A DNA stretch of 64,000 nt, from positions 4,445,501 to 4,509,500 of the forward strand of contig NZ_CP027762.1 of NCBI RefSeq assembly GCF_003852315.1. Reading direction: 5' to 3'. Made by a program: the position numbers and the translations under genes. Of this stretch, positions 14,524 through 23,612 are shown piece after piece. This DNA is from Pseudomonas sp. LBUM920 (GTDB lineage Bacteria > Pseudomonadota > Gammaproteobacteria > Pseudomonadales > Pseudomonadaceae). Position 1 is the stretch's first letter; the number at the start of each line of letters is the position of its first letter. The notes beneath the pieces are model-generated. The model was not told where the DNA came from. It did no database searches and saw only the letters and a list, made by a program, of their open reading frames with translations.

Positions 14524-17421
14524 TCAGAAGTTGTAGGAAACCCGGCTATACAACGTGCGGCCAAACGGGTCGGAGTAACGCGGGTCGTAGCCACTCTGAA
14601 AGGTCGAGGTCTGGTTGCTGAACGGTGGTTCGCGGTCAAACACGTTCTGCACGCCCACCGTGACCTGCGCGGTGTCACGCCAGGTGTAGGTGCCGGCCAG
14701 GTCCCACACGCTCCAGGCGCCGACCTTGTCGTGGAAGGCGCGGTTGTAGTCGTTGTAGCCACTGGTGTAGCGGTTGGTCAGCGAGGCGCCGAGCGGGCCT
14801 TTGTTCCAGGTGCCGGTCAGGCTGTGACGCCAGCGGGCGACGGCGCCGGCCGAGGCAAAATCGCCGCCGCGAAAGTCACCGGCCTTGTCGATGTAATCGC
14901 CCTTGAGCTGCTGCTGGTACACGTAGCGATCCACGTAAGTGCCTTGCAGGTTGGTGCCGAACTGGCCCAGCCGGGACTCGGGAAAGCGGTAGTCGAGGCT
15001 GACGTCGACGCCGTTGGTCTTGACCTTGCCCAGGTTGGCGAGCCCGGTGACGATGTGGTCGATGGAGCCATCGGCCTTGCGCACGATGCGGTCCGAGTAC
15101 AGGTCAGGCTGTTCGAAGACCGCCGACTCCGGGAACTCGGCGATCTGATTGGCGATCTTGATCCACCAGAAATCCAGGCCCACCGACAAGTTGGTGATCG
15201 GCTGATAGACAAAGCCCAAGGTCACGTTGCGCGCGGTTTCGGGGCTCAGGCTGGTGTTACCGCCACTGCGGCTGAAAAACTGCTGCGCACAATCGCGGTT
15301 AGCCAGGCCACCGTTGCTCGGCGAGCCGCCAGCGCACAGGCGCGGGTCGTTGTAGTTGGCCACGGTAAAGCTGGTGAAGTTGGGGTTGTAGAGTTCATAC
15401 AGGGACGGCGCACGGAAGCCTTCGCTGTAGGCGCCACGCACCACCAATTCGCGGAACGGCTGGAAGCGGAACGAGTATTTGGGGTTGGTGGTGTTGCCAA
15501 AGTCACTGTATTTGTCGTGACGCAGCGCTGCCGACAGCTCGAGGCTGTCGATCACCGGCACGTTGACCTCGGCGTATTGCGCCGACACCGTGCGATCCCC
15601 CGCCACCGTCGCGGCCGGGTCGACGCCCAGGCTTTGCACGTTGGCGGCAAAGTCGGCGAAGTCCTGGTGGAAGTCTTCCTTGCGGTACTCACCGCCCAGC
15701 GCCAGGGCCGACGGGCCTGCGCCGAACCAGTCGCCGATGTCGCGGCTGATACGGCCATCGATGCTTTTGACACGGCCGACGGCAGAGCCGTAGTCGCCGT
15801 CTACCCCGCTGGCGCCGAGCAACGCACTGCCGGCCGCCGTCTGCGGACCGAACGGGTTGATCACGCCGGTGTTGATGCCGCTGGCAACCACACGGTCGTC
15901 CACATAACCGCTTTTGATCGTGTTGGTGACTTTGTTCTGGTTGTAGGCCGCGCCGACGTTGTAATCCCAGCCCGCCAGCGTGCCTTCGAAGGTCAGCAGC
16001 AGGCGCTGGCCGACGTTATCGTCTTCATGCTTGCGTGGGCCCACTTCACTTTCGCGCCAGTTCACATCGACCGGCTGCGTCGGGTCGAGCGCAAACTGAG
16101 TCGGGCCCGGTGTGATGCCGTTGCCTGGGTAGAACGGCGTGCCCGGTTGCACTTGCAGCCCTTGCAGCAAGCCGGGGCCGATCTGGGTACGGTTGAGGTT
16201 GCGTGCCCAGAAGTACTCGAGGCTGACGGTATGCTCGTCCGCCAACTTGCCGCTGGCTTTGCCGAAGAACGAAGTCTTTTCGGTTTCTGGCACCAGGTCC
16301 AGGTAGCTCCACAGCGATTGGCGGCAGATGCCGCTGCGGGAAATCAGCCCCGGTGCATTACAGCCGGACGCCGCCAACGGGTTGCTCGCGTTCGCGCCCT
16401 GGCTGTAGTTGGCCGGTGAGGCGATGCCCGATGAATAATCCAGGCCACGGCCCGGCTGGTAGTTGTAGGTGTAGTCGCGGTCTTTGGCCTTGAGGCTTTG
16501 CTGTTTGTCGTGGCTGACCACGCCGAACACGTTGAAGCGGTCTTCTTCCAGGTCGCCAAACCCCCAGCTGCCACTGAAGTTATTGGTTTCACCGCCACCG
16601 GAGCGGGTTGGCGTGCTGCCGCCCAGGGTCAGTTGGCCGTCGGTCACGCTTTTTTTGGTGATGAAGTTGATCACCCCGCCGATGGCGTCCGTGCCATACA
16701 ACGCCGACGCGCCGTCGCGCAGCACTTCCACGCGGTCGATGGCGGCAAACGGGATGGTATTAAGGTCTACACCCGAGCCGTTGATTGCACTGGTGGCGTT
16801 GTTGGCCAGGCGCCTGCCGTTGAGCAGCACGAGGGTTTTGTTCGGGCCGATGCCACGCAAGTCGGCATAGGCCGCACCCCCGCTGCTGGAACCGATCGAG
16901 CGGCCGGAGCCTACCGAGGACTGGTTGGCGGAAATACGGCTGATCAATTGCTCGGTGGTGGTGACGCCCTGTTTTTTCAGCTCTTCGGTGCGCAGGATGG
17001 TCACCGGCACGGCGGTTTCCGCATCAACCCGGCGGATCGCGCTGCCGGTGACTTCGATGCGCTGCAATTGCGGGATCAGCGACGGGCTTTCTACCCCGGC
17101 GGTCACCGGCGCAATCGTTGCCTCGCGCGGTGCGGCGCTCAGCACAATGCCGCTGGCGCTTTCGCTGTCTTGCAGGTCGGTGCCCTGCAGGGCGATTTGC
17201 AGGGCTTCACCGGCGCTGAGGTCACCCTTGATCGCCGGTGCATTCAGGCCACTGACCAGGCGTTGTTCGAACGCGATCGGCTTGCCGCTTTGCTGGGAAA
17301 TACTCAGCAGCGTTTTGTCGAGCGACCCGGCGGGAATGTCCAACGGGCTGGCCGCCGCGCTACCGGCGACCAGCGTGGCGGCGAGGCTGAGTAAAAAACG
17401 TGTGGGGTTTGGCGTAAGCAT
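14524..17421 (-). CDS. TonB-dependent receptor with N-terminal STN signalling domain
   Basis: The 965-residue outer-membrane receptor has a signal peptide (cleavage near AAA, residue 24), an STN domain (residues about 25-95, DIPAGSLDKTLLSISQQSG), a plug domain (about 130-250, including LRGIGPNKTLVLLNGRRL and ALYGTDAIGGVINFI) and a beta-barrel ending in the aromatic residue of YSRVSYNF. STN domains contact FecR-type anti-sigma factors, so this is a transducer. Its large size and plug sequence resemble peptide or complex-carbohydrate receptors more than simple ferrisiderophore receptors. The FecI/FecR genes are upstream on the same strand. Confidence 0.93.
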   Translation of the reverse strand: MLTPNPTRFLLSLAATLVAGSAAASPLDIPAGSLDKTLLSISQQSGKPIAFEQRLVSGLNAPAIKGDLSAGEALQIALQGTDLQDSESASGIVLSAAPREATIAPVTAGVESPSLIPQLQRIEVTGSAIRRVDAETAVPVTILRTEELKKQGVTTTEQLISRISANQSSVGSGRSIGSSSGGAAYADLRGIGPNKTLVLLNGRRLANNATSAINGSGVDLNTIPFAAIDRVEVLRDGASALYGTDAIGGVINFITKKSVTDGQLTLGGSTPTRSGGGETNNFSGSWGFGDLEEDRFNVFGVVSHDKQQSLKAKDRDYTYNYQPGRGLDYSSGIASPANYSQGANASNPLAASGCNAPGLISRSGICRQSLWSYLDLVPETEKTSFFGKASGKLADEHTVSLEYFWARNLNRTQIGPGLLQGLQVQPGTPFYPGNGITPGPTQFALDPTQPVDVNWRESEVGPRKHEDDNVGQRLLLTFEGTLAGWDYNVGAAYNQNKVTNTIKSGYVDDRVVASGINTGVINPFGPQTAAGSALLGASGVDGDYGSAVGRVKSIDGRISRDIGDWFGAGPSALALGGEYRKEDFHQDFADFAANVQSLGVDPAATVAGDRTVSAQYAEVNVPVIDSLELSAALRHDKYSDFGNTTNPKYSFRFQPFRELVVRGAYSEGFRAPSLYELYNPNFTSFTVANYNDPRLCAGGSPSNGGLANRDCAQQFFSRSGGNTSLSPETARNVTLGFVYQPITNLSVGLDFWWIKIANQIAEFPESAVFEQPDLYSDRIVRKADGSIDHIVTGLANLGKVKTNGVDVSLDYRFPESRLGQFGTNLQGTYVDRYVYQQQLKGDYIDKAGDFRGGDFASAGAVARWRHSLTGTWNKGPLGASLTNRYTSGYNDYNRAFHDKVGAWSVWDLAGTYTWRDTAQVTVGVQNVFDREPPFSNQTSTFQSGYDPRYSDPFGRTLYSRVSYNF

Positions 17422-17473
17422 GCGTCGAGGGCTCCCTGTCCTTTGTCTGGGTATGCAGGGTTGTGCGTCGATG

Positions 17474-17499
17474 CCGGTTTTTTTATAGAGCGCCGTTTA
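17474..17499 (-). promoter_or_regulatory. Candidate ECF promoter motif upstream of receptor 1
   Basis: Read on the minus strand this holds AAACGGCGCTCTATAAAAA followed by AACCGG. The same word (consensus ACGGCGCnCTATAAAAAnCC) occurs at 20543-20566 and 20653-20677, in front of the second receptor. The spacing to each receptor ATG is 55-80 bases. I infer a sigma-factor recognition element shared by both receptor genes; no transcript evidence is available. Confidence 0.45.
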
Positions 17500-17535
17500 G
17501 ACCGTTAACGCATGTCCTTATGCGTTAGCGACACC

Positions 17536-20490
17536 TCACTTGCCGAAGTGGTAACTCACGTCCAGCCAGACTTGCCGACCATAGGGGTCGTAGTTGCCCA
17601 CCGGGTAATACGGCCAGGCGGAATCATCATGCTTGTAGGTGTTGAGCAGGTTGTTGACGGTCAGGCCAACGCTGGCCTGGTCATTGACCTGATAACGCGC
17701 GCTGGCGTTGAAGGTGGCCCAGGGCGACAGGCGCCCGTCGCCGGCGCCATTGGTCACGCTGCCGTACCGGATGCCGGTCAGGGTGGTGGTAAAACGCTGG
17801 TAATCCCAGGTCAGGCTGGCGTTGACCTTGCTGCGCCAGTCGTAGTTGTTGGTGCTGCTGCGCAGGTTCTGGGTTTGCGCCTCATCCGATTCCTTGAGGT
17901 AGTGGGACAGCACCAGGCTGTAACCGATCACCGAACTGAACGCGCCGTACTCGCCTGCGCCCCAGCGGATATTGCTCTTGAGGTCCAGGCCGCTGGCGCG
18001 TTCGCTGGCGGCGTTGATGGCATTGACATACACCTGTTGCAACTTGTTCGGATCGACCGCCGCGTTGCCGGCATTACGCTGCACACGCGCCAGCACATCG
18101 GCGCAGGTGGCGGCGTCGAGCAGGCCATTGCGGCACTGGTCTTCCTGTTGCAGCAGGCGGTTGATGTCAACGGTGGTCAGCAGGTCCTTGATCTGCACGC
18201 GCCAGAAGTCAGCGGACACATCGAACTGATGCGAGGGCGACCAGACAACCCCATAAGTCCAGGATTTACCGCGCTCCGACTCAAGGTTCGGCGTGCCGCT
18301 CTGGGTGTAGTCAACGCGCCCGCGATCACAGGCGCCTTCAAGGCCTTTGCTGCAACCGTAGTAGTCGATCTGGTCCGGTTTGTAGCCTTTGCTGTCGGCC
18401 TGATAGAGGTAATTAAGGTCCGGCGCGCGAAAGCTGGTGCCGTAACTGCCGCGAAACAGCAGGCTGGTGATCGGCCGCCACTCAAGGCCCAGGTTGTAGG
18501 TTTTCTGTTGCTCGGAACGGCCACTGAATGTGTATTGGTCCCAACGCCCGGCCGCCGAGGCCAGCAGCGTGTCGGTGAGCGGAATGCTGAACTCGCCGCC
18601 GGCGGCATAACGGTCACGCGAGCCGCCGGAATTGGACGCCGGCGTGGTGTTGTAGAAGGTGCCGTCATTGAGTTGGTCATCGACATGCACGCTGTAGGAC
18701 TGACGCCCGACTTCAGTCACACCGGCAAACCCCACCGGCCCGGCCGGCAGGTCGAACAGGTCACCGTTGATGTTGGCGCTGAAGGTTTGGGACACCGACT
18801 TGCTCTTCTGCACCAGGTTGCCGCGAAACTGCCGCCACTGCGCTTCGGTCAGCGGCTGGTCCAGCCGTGACGGGTCCGGGGCAAATACCGGGTGGCCGTC
18901 CTGGGTGCCCAGTTGCGGCCCCAGGTAGTAATCGCGGATGCCGCTCAACGGTGTGTAGCGGGTGTTGCGGTCGCTGGTGTACTCGGAGCGGTTGGCGGCG
19001 ATCTGGTAACCCCAGTCACTGTTGGCGAACTTGTCTTCCAGGCCCAGGGTGCCGGTCCAGGACAGCTCGCGCCATTTGCTGTTGTTGGAGGTCTTGCCGC
19101 CGATTTCCTCACTGGCGAAGTTACGCGACCAGCGCTCCAGGTTGCCGGTGTTCTGGTTGATGAAGTCCGGCGAGGTAAAGCTCGGGCCGCGCGTGTTGTT
19201 CTGGGTGTGATCAAAGCCAAACATCAGGTCGGCAAATACTTTGCCGCTGTCGCTGAAATACCAGGTGCCACGGGTGTAGCCGTCGTAGTTCTCCTTCTCG
19301 GCCTGGAGGGTCGAGTAATCGTTGTAGTACTGGTTGGTGGTGCAGCGATTGCCGGTGTTGCCCAGCTTGCCGTTGTAGATACCGCCATAGGCGGCGCAGC
19401 CGGGCCCCAGGTAGGCGCCGCTGTCGAGGTTGCGCCGGTAGCCGACGTTGACCGCCGGGCCGTCTGTCATGAAGCCGCGCTGGTTGCTCCAGATCGGCTG
19501 GCGGTTGGTCAGTTCAAGGCCGAACACACCGTCGAAATCGCCCCAACTGTCGCCGCCGCTGATCTGCAGCCGCTGGTTGTCGCCGCCGCCGCGCTCGGCG
19601 TAACCGCCGCGCAGGTTAACGTCTACGCCGCTGATTTTGTCCTTGAGGATGATGTTCACCACCCCGGCAATGGCGTCGGAGCCGTACACGGCCGACGCGC
19701 CACTGCTGAGGATTTCGATGCGCTCGATCATCACCGCCGGGATATTCGCCAGGTTAGTGAAGTTGACCGCGCCGTCGTACGCCGTGGGGTAGTCGGCCAC
19801 GCGCCGGCCGTTGATCAGCACCAGTGTGTGGTTGGGCCCCAACCCTCGCAGGTTGAGGGCGCTGGCGGCGGGCTGGAAGGTGTTGCCGTAGTCTTCGCCC
19901 TGGGTCATGCCGGTGTTCTGGGTTTGCGAAGCGATGGCGTCGTAGACATTCTTGTAGCCACGACTGGTGATTTCTTCGCCGCTGATTACCGTGACCGGCG
20001 ACGGCCCTTCGACCTGGGCGCGGGCAATGCGCGAGCCGGTGACCACGACTTTTTCCAGGGCCACATCGCCAGGCACTGGTGCGAGGGCGACGGCCGCAGC
20101 AGGTGCCGCCTTGATGCTGGCGGCAGGCGCCTTGGCCGCGCGGCGCAGCACCCAGCCGCCGTCGCCGCTTGGCACCGCGTCCAGGGCCGAACCACGCAGC
20201 GCCTGTTGCAGCGCTTGCTCGGTGGTCAGGCGCCCCCGCACCGCGGCACTGGTAAGGCCTTGCACCAGGTCTTGCTGGAAGGCGATGGTCTGCCCGCTGT
20301 TGCGCGACAGGTTCAGCAACGCCTGGTCGAGGGGACCGCTGGCGATATCGAAGTCATAGGTCTGGGCGTGCGTGGAAGCTGCCGGCGACGGCGACTGGCC
20401 GAACGCCAGGGCGCCATGCCCGGCCAGGGTCACGCCAAGGGCCAAGGACAGCGCCGCCAGCGATGAGCGATTGCGGTGTTTGAAGTGCAT
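17536..20490 (-). CDS. TonB-dependent receptor with N-terminal STN signalling domain
   Basis: The 984-residue receptor is built like its neighbour: signal peptide (residues 1-31), STN domain (about 44-115, DIASGPLDQALLNLSRNSG), a low-complexity Ala-Pro linker, plug (about 150-270, LRGLGPNHTLVLINGRRV and AVYGSDAIAGVVNII) and a long barrel ending LDVSYHFGK. The last residue is Lys rather than the usual aromatic, but Phe is two residues before it. It is a paralogue of the other receptor, not a recent duplicate. It starts about 190 bases downstream of fecR, with two copies of the candidate promoter motif between. Confidence 0.93.
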   Translation of the reverse strand: MHFKHRNRSSLAALSLALGVTLAGHGALAFGQSPSPAASTHAQTYDFDIASGPLDQALLNLSRNSGQTIAFQQDLVQGLTSAAVRGRLTTEQALQQALRGSALDAVPSGDGGWVLRRAAKAPAASIKAAPAAAVALAPVPGDVALEKVVVTGSRIARAQVEGPSPVTVISGEEITSRGYKNVYDAIASQTQNTGMTQGEDYGNTFQPAASALNLRGLGPNHTLVLINGRRVADYPTAYDGAVNFTNLANIPAVMIERIEILSSGASAVYGSDAIAGVVNIILKDKISGVDVNLRGGYAERGGGDNQRLQISGGDSWGDFDGVFGLELTNRQPIWSNQRGFMTDGPAVNVGYRRNLDSGAYLGPGCAAYGGIYNGKLGNTGNRCTTNQYYNDYSTLQAEKENYDGYTRGTWYFSDSGKVFADLMFGFDHTQNNTRGPSFTSPDFINQNTGNLERWSRNFASEEIGGKTSNNSKWRELSWTGTLGLEDKFANSDWGYQIAANRSEYTSDRNTRYTPLSGIRDYYLGPQLGTQDGHPVFAPDPSRLDQPLTEAQWRQFRGNLVQKSKSVSQTFSANINGDLFDLPAGPVGFAGVTEVGRQSYSVHVDDQLNDGTFYNTTPASNSGGSRDRYAAGGEFSIPLTDTLLASAAGRWDQYTFSGRSEQQKTYNLGLEWRPITSLLFRGSYGTSFRAPDLNYLYQADSKGYKPDQIDYYGCSKGLEGACDRGRVDYTQSGTPNLESERGKSWTYGVVWSPSHQFDVSADFWRVQIKDLLTTVDINRLLQQEDQCRNGLLDAATCADVLARVQRNAGNAAVDPNKLQQVYVNAINAASERASGLDLKSNIRWGAGEYGAFSSVIGYSLVLSHYLKESDEAQTQNLRSSTNNYDWRSKVNASLTWDYQRFTTTLTGIRYGSVTNGAGDGRLSPWATFNASARYQVNDQASVGLTVNNLLNTYKHDDSAWPYYPVGNYDPYGRQVWLDVSYHFGK

Positions 20491-20542
20491 GGTTGAGCTT
20501 CCCCATCAGTGTTATGCAGTTGATGGGTTGAACAACCAATCA

Positions 20543-20677
20543 GCGGTTTTTATAGACGGGCGTTAGGCTAAAAAGGCATGGGTTTATAACGGCGAACACG
20601 GCTGTACGCGGGCAGATAAACCTCTGCCTGCACAGGGTTGTGCAACTGCCATGGGATTTTTATAGGGCGCCGTGCAA
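20543..20677 (-). promoter_or_regulatory. Two candidate ECF promoter motifs upstream of receptor 2
   Basis: The gap between fecR and the receptor gene holds two copies of the CTATAAAAA word in the minus-strand direction: one at 20543-20566 (TAACGCCCGTCTATAAAAA) and one at 20653-20677 (GCACGGCGCCCTATAAAAA). A third is upstream of receptor 1 at 17474-17499. The copies differ elsewhere, which supports selection of the word itself. The element nearest the receptor is about 55 bases from its ATG. Confidence 0.42.
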
Positions 20678-20681
20678 TGAT

Positions 20682-21635
20682 TTATCGGCGCTCGATACTG
20701 ACCCAGTACGGGCTGTGGTAGTCGACCTGCACCGGCAACGACTGGGCCAGCAATTGCAGGGCACGCTGGCTGTCGTCCAGCGGGAAAATCCCGCTCAAGC
20801 GCAGGCTGGCTGCCGCGGGGCTGATGCGGATAATGCCGCGCCGGTAGTCGCGCAATGCGTCCACCACTTCACCCAGTGAGCGGTCACGCACTTCCAGCAG
20901 GCCTTGCGTCCACGCGGCCTCGCCACCGCTGGCGGCTTCGAGTTTCAACAGGCCCTGCGCGTTGAACGTGGCTTTCTGGCCGGCGTTGATCACCTGCACG
21001 GCGCCGCTGCACGTGGTGATTTCCACTTGGGAATGCAGCATCGTGATTTGTGTCTGGCCGTCGCCCTGCTGCACCTGAAAACGCGTGCCCAAAGCGCGCA
21101 TGCGGCCCTGCTCGGTCTCGACAATAAACGGGCGCAGCGGGTCCTTGATCACGTCCACCAACAGTTTGCCGTCGAGCAACGCCAGCAGCCGTTGCCGAGC
21201 GTCGAAATGCGTGATCACCTTGCTGCGCGCATCCAGGCTCAAGGCGCTGCCGTCTTCCAGCGTCAGGTTCAAGCGCTCGCCCGTGCCGGTGCGCAGGCCG
21301 TCGGACGGCAGCCAGTTGTCGGACAGCCGCGTGACCAGGCTCGCGCAGGAAACGAAGCCCACCAACGCCAGGGTATTGCGCAAAAAGCGGCGACGGCCCG
21401 AGGGCGCATTCAAGGTGTGCAACAGGCTCTCGCGCGGCATGCGCCGCAGGTCGTCGTTGCCCAGCGCCGACACGCCACTGCCCATCATATTGAAGACCTC
21501 GGCCCGCCGTGGGTCGCCCTCGCGCCAACGGCGGAACGCGTGGTGCTCCTGGGCACTGGCATGCCCCGATTGCAGCAACGCCATCCATTGCGCCGCCTCA
21601 TCGATCATCGCCTCATCGGGCGGGTTGGTGCTCAT
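20682..21635 (-). CDS. fecR: FecR family anti-sigma regulator
   Basis: The 317-residue protein starts with an N-terminal cytoplasmic DUF4880 domain (EAAQWMALLQSGHAS, RRWREGDPRRAEVFNMM), then one membrane segment after RRRFLRN (about residues 83-105) and a periplasmic FecR domain (LTLEDGSALSLDARSKV onward). The C-terminal part (LRLSGIFPLDDSQRALQLL) resembles the STN-like fold that contacts the receptor. It holds the ECF sigma factor inactive and relays receptor occupancy. The start at 21635 overlaps the sigma-factor stop by four bases (ATGA), typical of fecI-fecR pairs. Confidence 0.92.
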   Translation of the reverse strand: MSTNPPDEAMIDEAAQWMALLQSGHASAQEHHAFRRWREGDPRRAEVFNMMGSGVSALGNDDLRRMPRESLLHTLNAPSGRRRFLRNTLALVGFVSCASLVTRLSDNWLPSDGLRTGTGERLNLTLEDGSALSLDARSKVITHFDARQRLLALLDGKLLVDVIKDPLRPFIVETEQGRMRALGTRFQVQQGDGQTQITMLHSQVEITTCSGAVQVINAGQKATFNAQGLLKLEAASGGEAAWTQGLLEVRDRSLGEVVDALRDYRRGIIRISPAAASLRLSGIFPLDDSQRALQLLAQSLPVQVDYHSPYWVSIERR

Positions 21636-22144
21636 GGTTGCGCCATCGCCAGGTAGCAACGCTTGAACGCATCGGCCATGTACTGCTGCACCCGGCTCAC
21701 CGACACCTGCAGCCGTTCGGCAATTTTCGCGTAGGTCAGCCCATCCAGTTGGTGATACAAAAACGCTGCCTTGGCCTTGGCCGACAAGCCGTTGAGCAAG
21801 CGGTCGACTTCAAGCAATGTCTCGATCAGCAACAAGCGCTCTTCAGGCGACGGATGCACCAACTCCGGCGCCAGGGCCAGTGCTTCCAGATACGCCCGTT
21901 CCAGGTCCTGGCGGCGCCAGCCTTCATACATCAGGCGCCGCGCAATGGTGGTCAACAATGCGCGTGGTTCTCGAATGGCCGCCGGGTCCGGCAACGCCAG
22001 CACCCGCAAAAAGGTTTCCGAGGCAATATCCTGCGCCCCGTGCGGGCATCCCATCGCCCGGCCAACGCGCGCACACAGCCAGCTGTAATCGCTCTTGAAC
22101 ATCTGACCAATCAGACCGAAATGCAGGTTCTGATTAACACCCAT
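21632..22144 (-). CDS. fecI: ECF sigma factor, FecI type
   Basis: The 170-residue sigma factor contains region 2 (SDYSWLCARV to DIASETFLRVL) and region 4 (LDGLTYAKIAERLQVSVSRVQQYM), with no other domain. It should direct RNA polymerase to the neighbouring receptor genes when released from FecR. The start at 22144 is preferred because GGAG lies 8 bases before it; an ATG nine codons earlier lacks one. I saw no clear Fur box upstream, so iron control is not shown by the sequence. Confidence 0.9.
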   Translation of the reverse strand: MGVNQNLHFGLIGQMFKSDYSWLCARVGRAMGCPHGAQDIASETFLRVLALPDPAAIREPRALLTTIARRLMYEGWRRQDLERAYLEALALAPELVHPSPEERLLLIETLLEVDRLLNGLSAKAKAAFLYHQLDGLTYAKIAERLQVSVSRVQQYMADAFKRCYLAMAQP

Positions 22145-22260
22145 TGCATGCTCCGTGCGGATAACGGCCATTCAGCCTTGCTGTCGAGGAACGATGGAGA
22201 TCCATCGCTGGAAAGGCGGACTTTGCATGAAGGCGGTATAGGTTAGGAAAGAATAAAAAA

Positions 22261-22278
22261 TTGCAAAGGGCTTTGTAA
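22261..22278. promoter_or_regulatory. Near-perfect palindrome in fecI/oxidase intergenic region
   Basis: TTGCAAAG-GG-CTTTGTAA has 8-base arms with one mismatch. It lies in the divergent gap between the sigma-factor gene (start 22144) and the oxidase gene (start 22400). The size and symmetry suit a dimeric repressor site. The bound regulator is unknown. Confidence 0.35.
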
Positions 22279-22399
22279 TTGGCATATGCAGAATGCGTGG
22301 CCCAACGGCGCTAGGCGAGGCGCCCGTGCCTGTTGCCCATTGTTTTTTCTGCCGTCTTGGCCTCAACTACTGCCCTGCCCTCAGACGCGAGTATCAACC

Positions 22400-23563
22400 T
22401 TGGAACGCTATGAATCGCTGGTCATCGGCCTCGGCGCCATGGGTGCCGCCACGGTGTACCAACTGGCCAAAGCCGGTGTAAACGTTGCCGGTATCGATCG
22501 CCATCACCCGCCCCACTCGTTCGGCTCAAGCCACGGCGATACGCGTATCACGCGGCTGTCGGTGGGTGAAGGCGCGCAGTACGTGCCCATTGTGCGCAAC
22601 TCGCACCGTATCTGGCGTGAGCTGGAGGCGTTGTCCGGGGAGGCGTTGTTCGAGCAGTCGGGGCTGTTGGTGCTGACCTCCCGCGATGACTTCGACCCCA
22701 GCGATGAAACCGACTTCACCCTGCGCACCATTGGCCTGGCGCAAACCTATGGCATCGAACACGAGTTGCTGGATGCGACGCAGATTCGCCAGCGCTTCGC
22801 GCAATTTTCCCAGGTGGCGGACAGCGCCATCGGCTACTACGAACCCGGTGGCGGCTTTGTGCGCCCGGAGCGGTGTATCGATGTGCAGCTCAAGCTGGCC
22901 GAGCAGCACGGCGCCACGCTGTATAAGGGCGAGACCGTCACCCAGATCAGTTCGGACGCGCACGGCGTGACGGTGACCACCGACAAACGCACGTTGCAGG
23001 CCGACAAACTGGTGGTGAGCGCGGGCAATTGGGCGGGCGGTTTGCTCGGGGCGCCGTTTGATCGGTTGCTCAGCGTTTACCGTCAGCAACTGTTCTGGTT
23101 CGCGCTTGAACCGGGTGCCGATCTGGTCGGCAAATCGCCCACGTATATCCTCACGCATGGCCAGGATCAAACCCACTATGGCTTCCCCGCATTGCCCGGC
23201 GAGGGCAGCCTGAAACTTGCCACGGCGCAGTATCACACCGCTGCCACGCCTGAGACGCTGGACCGCACGGTCTCGGCGGCGCAAGCGCGCGAGATGTATG
23301 AGCAGCAGGTGCAGGGCCGTATCGCCGGGGTGACGGCCGAGGTGGTGAAGTCAGCGGTGTGTGCCTACACGGTGACGCCGGACCACCATTTCATCATCGA
23401 CGAGCACCCATCGCTGCAGCACACACTGGTGGTGTCGCCGTGTTCGGGGCATGGCTTCAAACATTCGGCGGCGTTGGGGGAGGCGTTTGCGCAGTGGTGT
23501 ATGCGGGGGTCGAGTGAGCTGGATTTGTCGTCGTTTTCGTTGAAGCGGTTTGCGAACAGCTAG
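22400..23563 (+). CDS. solA: FAD-dependent sarcosine oxidase / N-methyl-L-tryptophan oxidase
   Basis: The product is 387 residues if translation starts at the TTG at 22400 (MERYESLVIGLGAMG), which matches the family's usual length; the open frame upstream is not protein-like. The N-terminal dinucleotide motif is GLGAMG. HSFGSSHGDTRITR is the FAD and substrate-loop motif, SAVCAYTVTPD carries the Cys (about residue 321) used for covalent flavin attachment, and SPCSGHGFKHS is the C-terminal FAD-binding loop. The enzyme oxidatively demethylates secondary amino acids to release formaldehyde and peroxide. The exact substrate among sarcosine, N-methyltryptophan and related compounds is open. Confidence 0.88.
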   Translation: MERYESLVIGLGAMGAATVYQLAKAGVNVAGIDRHHPPHSFGSSHGDTRITRLSVGEGAQYVPIVRNSHRIWRELEALSGEALFEQSGLLVLTSRDDFDPSDETDFTLRTIGLAQTYGIEHELLDATQIRQRFAQFSQVADSAIGYYEPGGGFVRPERCIDVQLKLAEQHGATLYKGETVTQISSDAHGVTVTTDKRTLQADKLVVSAGNWAGGLLGAPFDRLLSVYRQQLFWFALEPGADLVGKSPTYILTHGQDQTHYGFPALPGEGSLKLATAQYHTAATPETLDRTVSAAQAREMYEQQVQGRIAGVTAEVVKSAVCAYTVTPDHHFIIDEHPSLQHTLVVSPCSGHGFKHSAALGEAFAQWCMRGSSELDLSSFSLKRFANS

Positions 23564-23612
23564 AGGCCGCTCTCGGTGGGCTGTAGGGGCTAAGGCGTTG
23601 TGAAGCGCGGGC

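Noticed and set aside
14731..16419. A 562-codon plus-strand open frame opposite the first TonB receptor
   Set aside because: The receptor on the other strand has clear domains over the whole length. The antisense frame has only Val/Ala/Arg-rich noise.
18892..20466. A 524-codon plus-strand frame opposite the second TonB receptor
   Set aside because: Same reason: antisense to a well-supported receptor, with no signal peptide, motif or ribosome-binding site.
22286..22399. N-terminal extension of the flavin oxidase from the ATG at 22286
   Set aside because: The 38 additional residues contain no signal peptide or conserved motif, and the family starts with the FAD-binding strand, so the TTG at 22400 is preferred.
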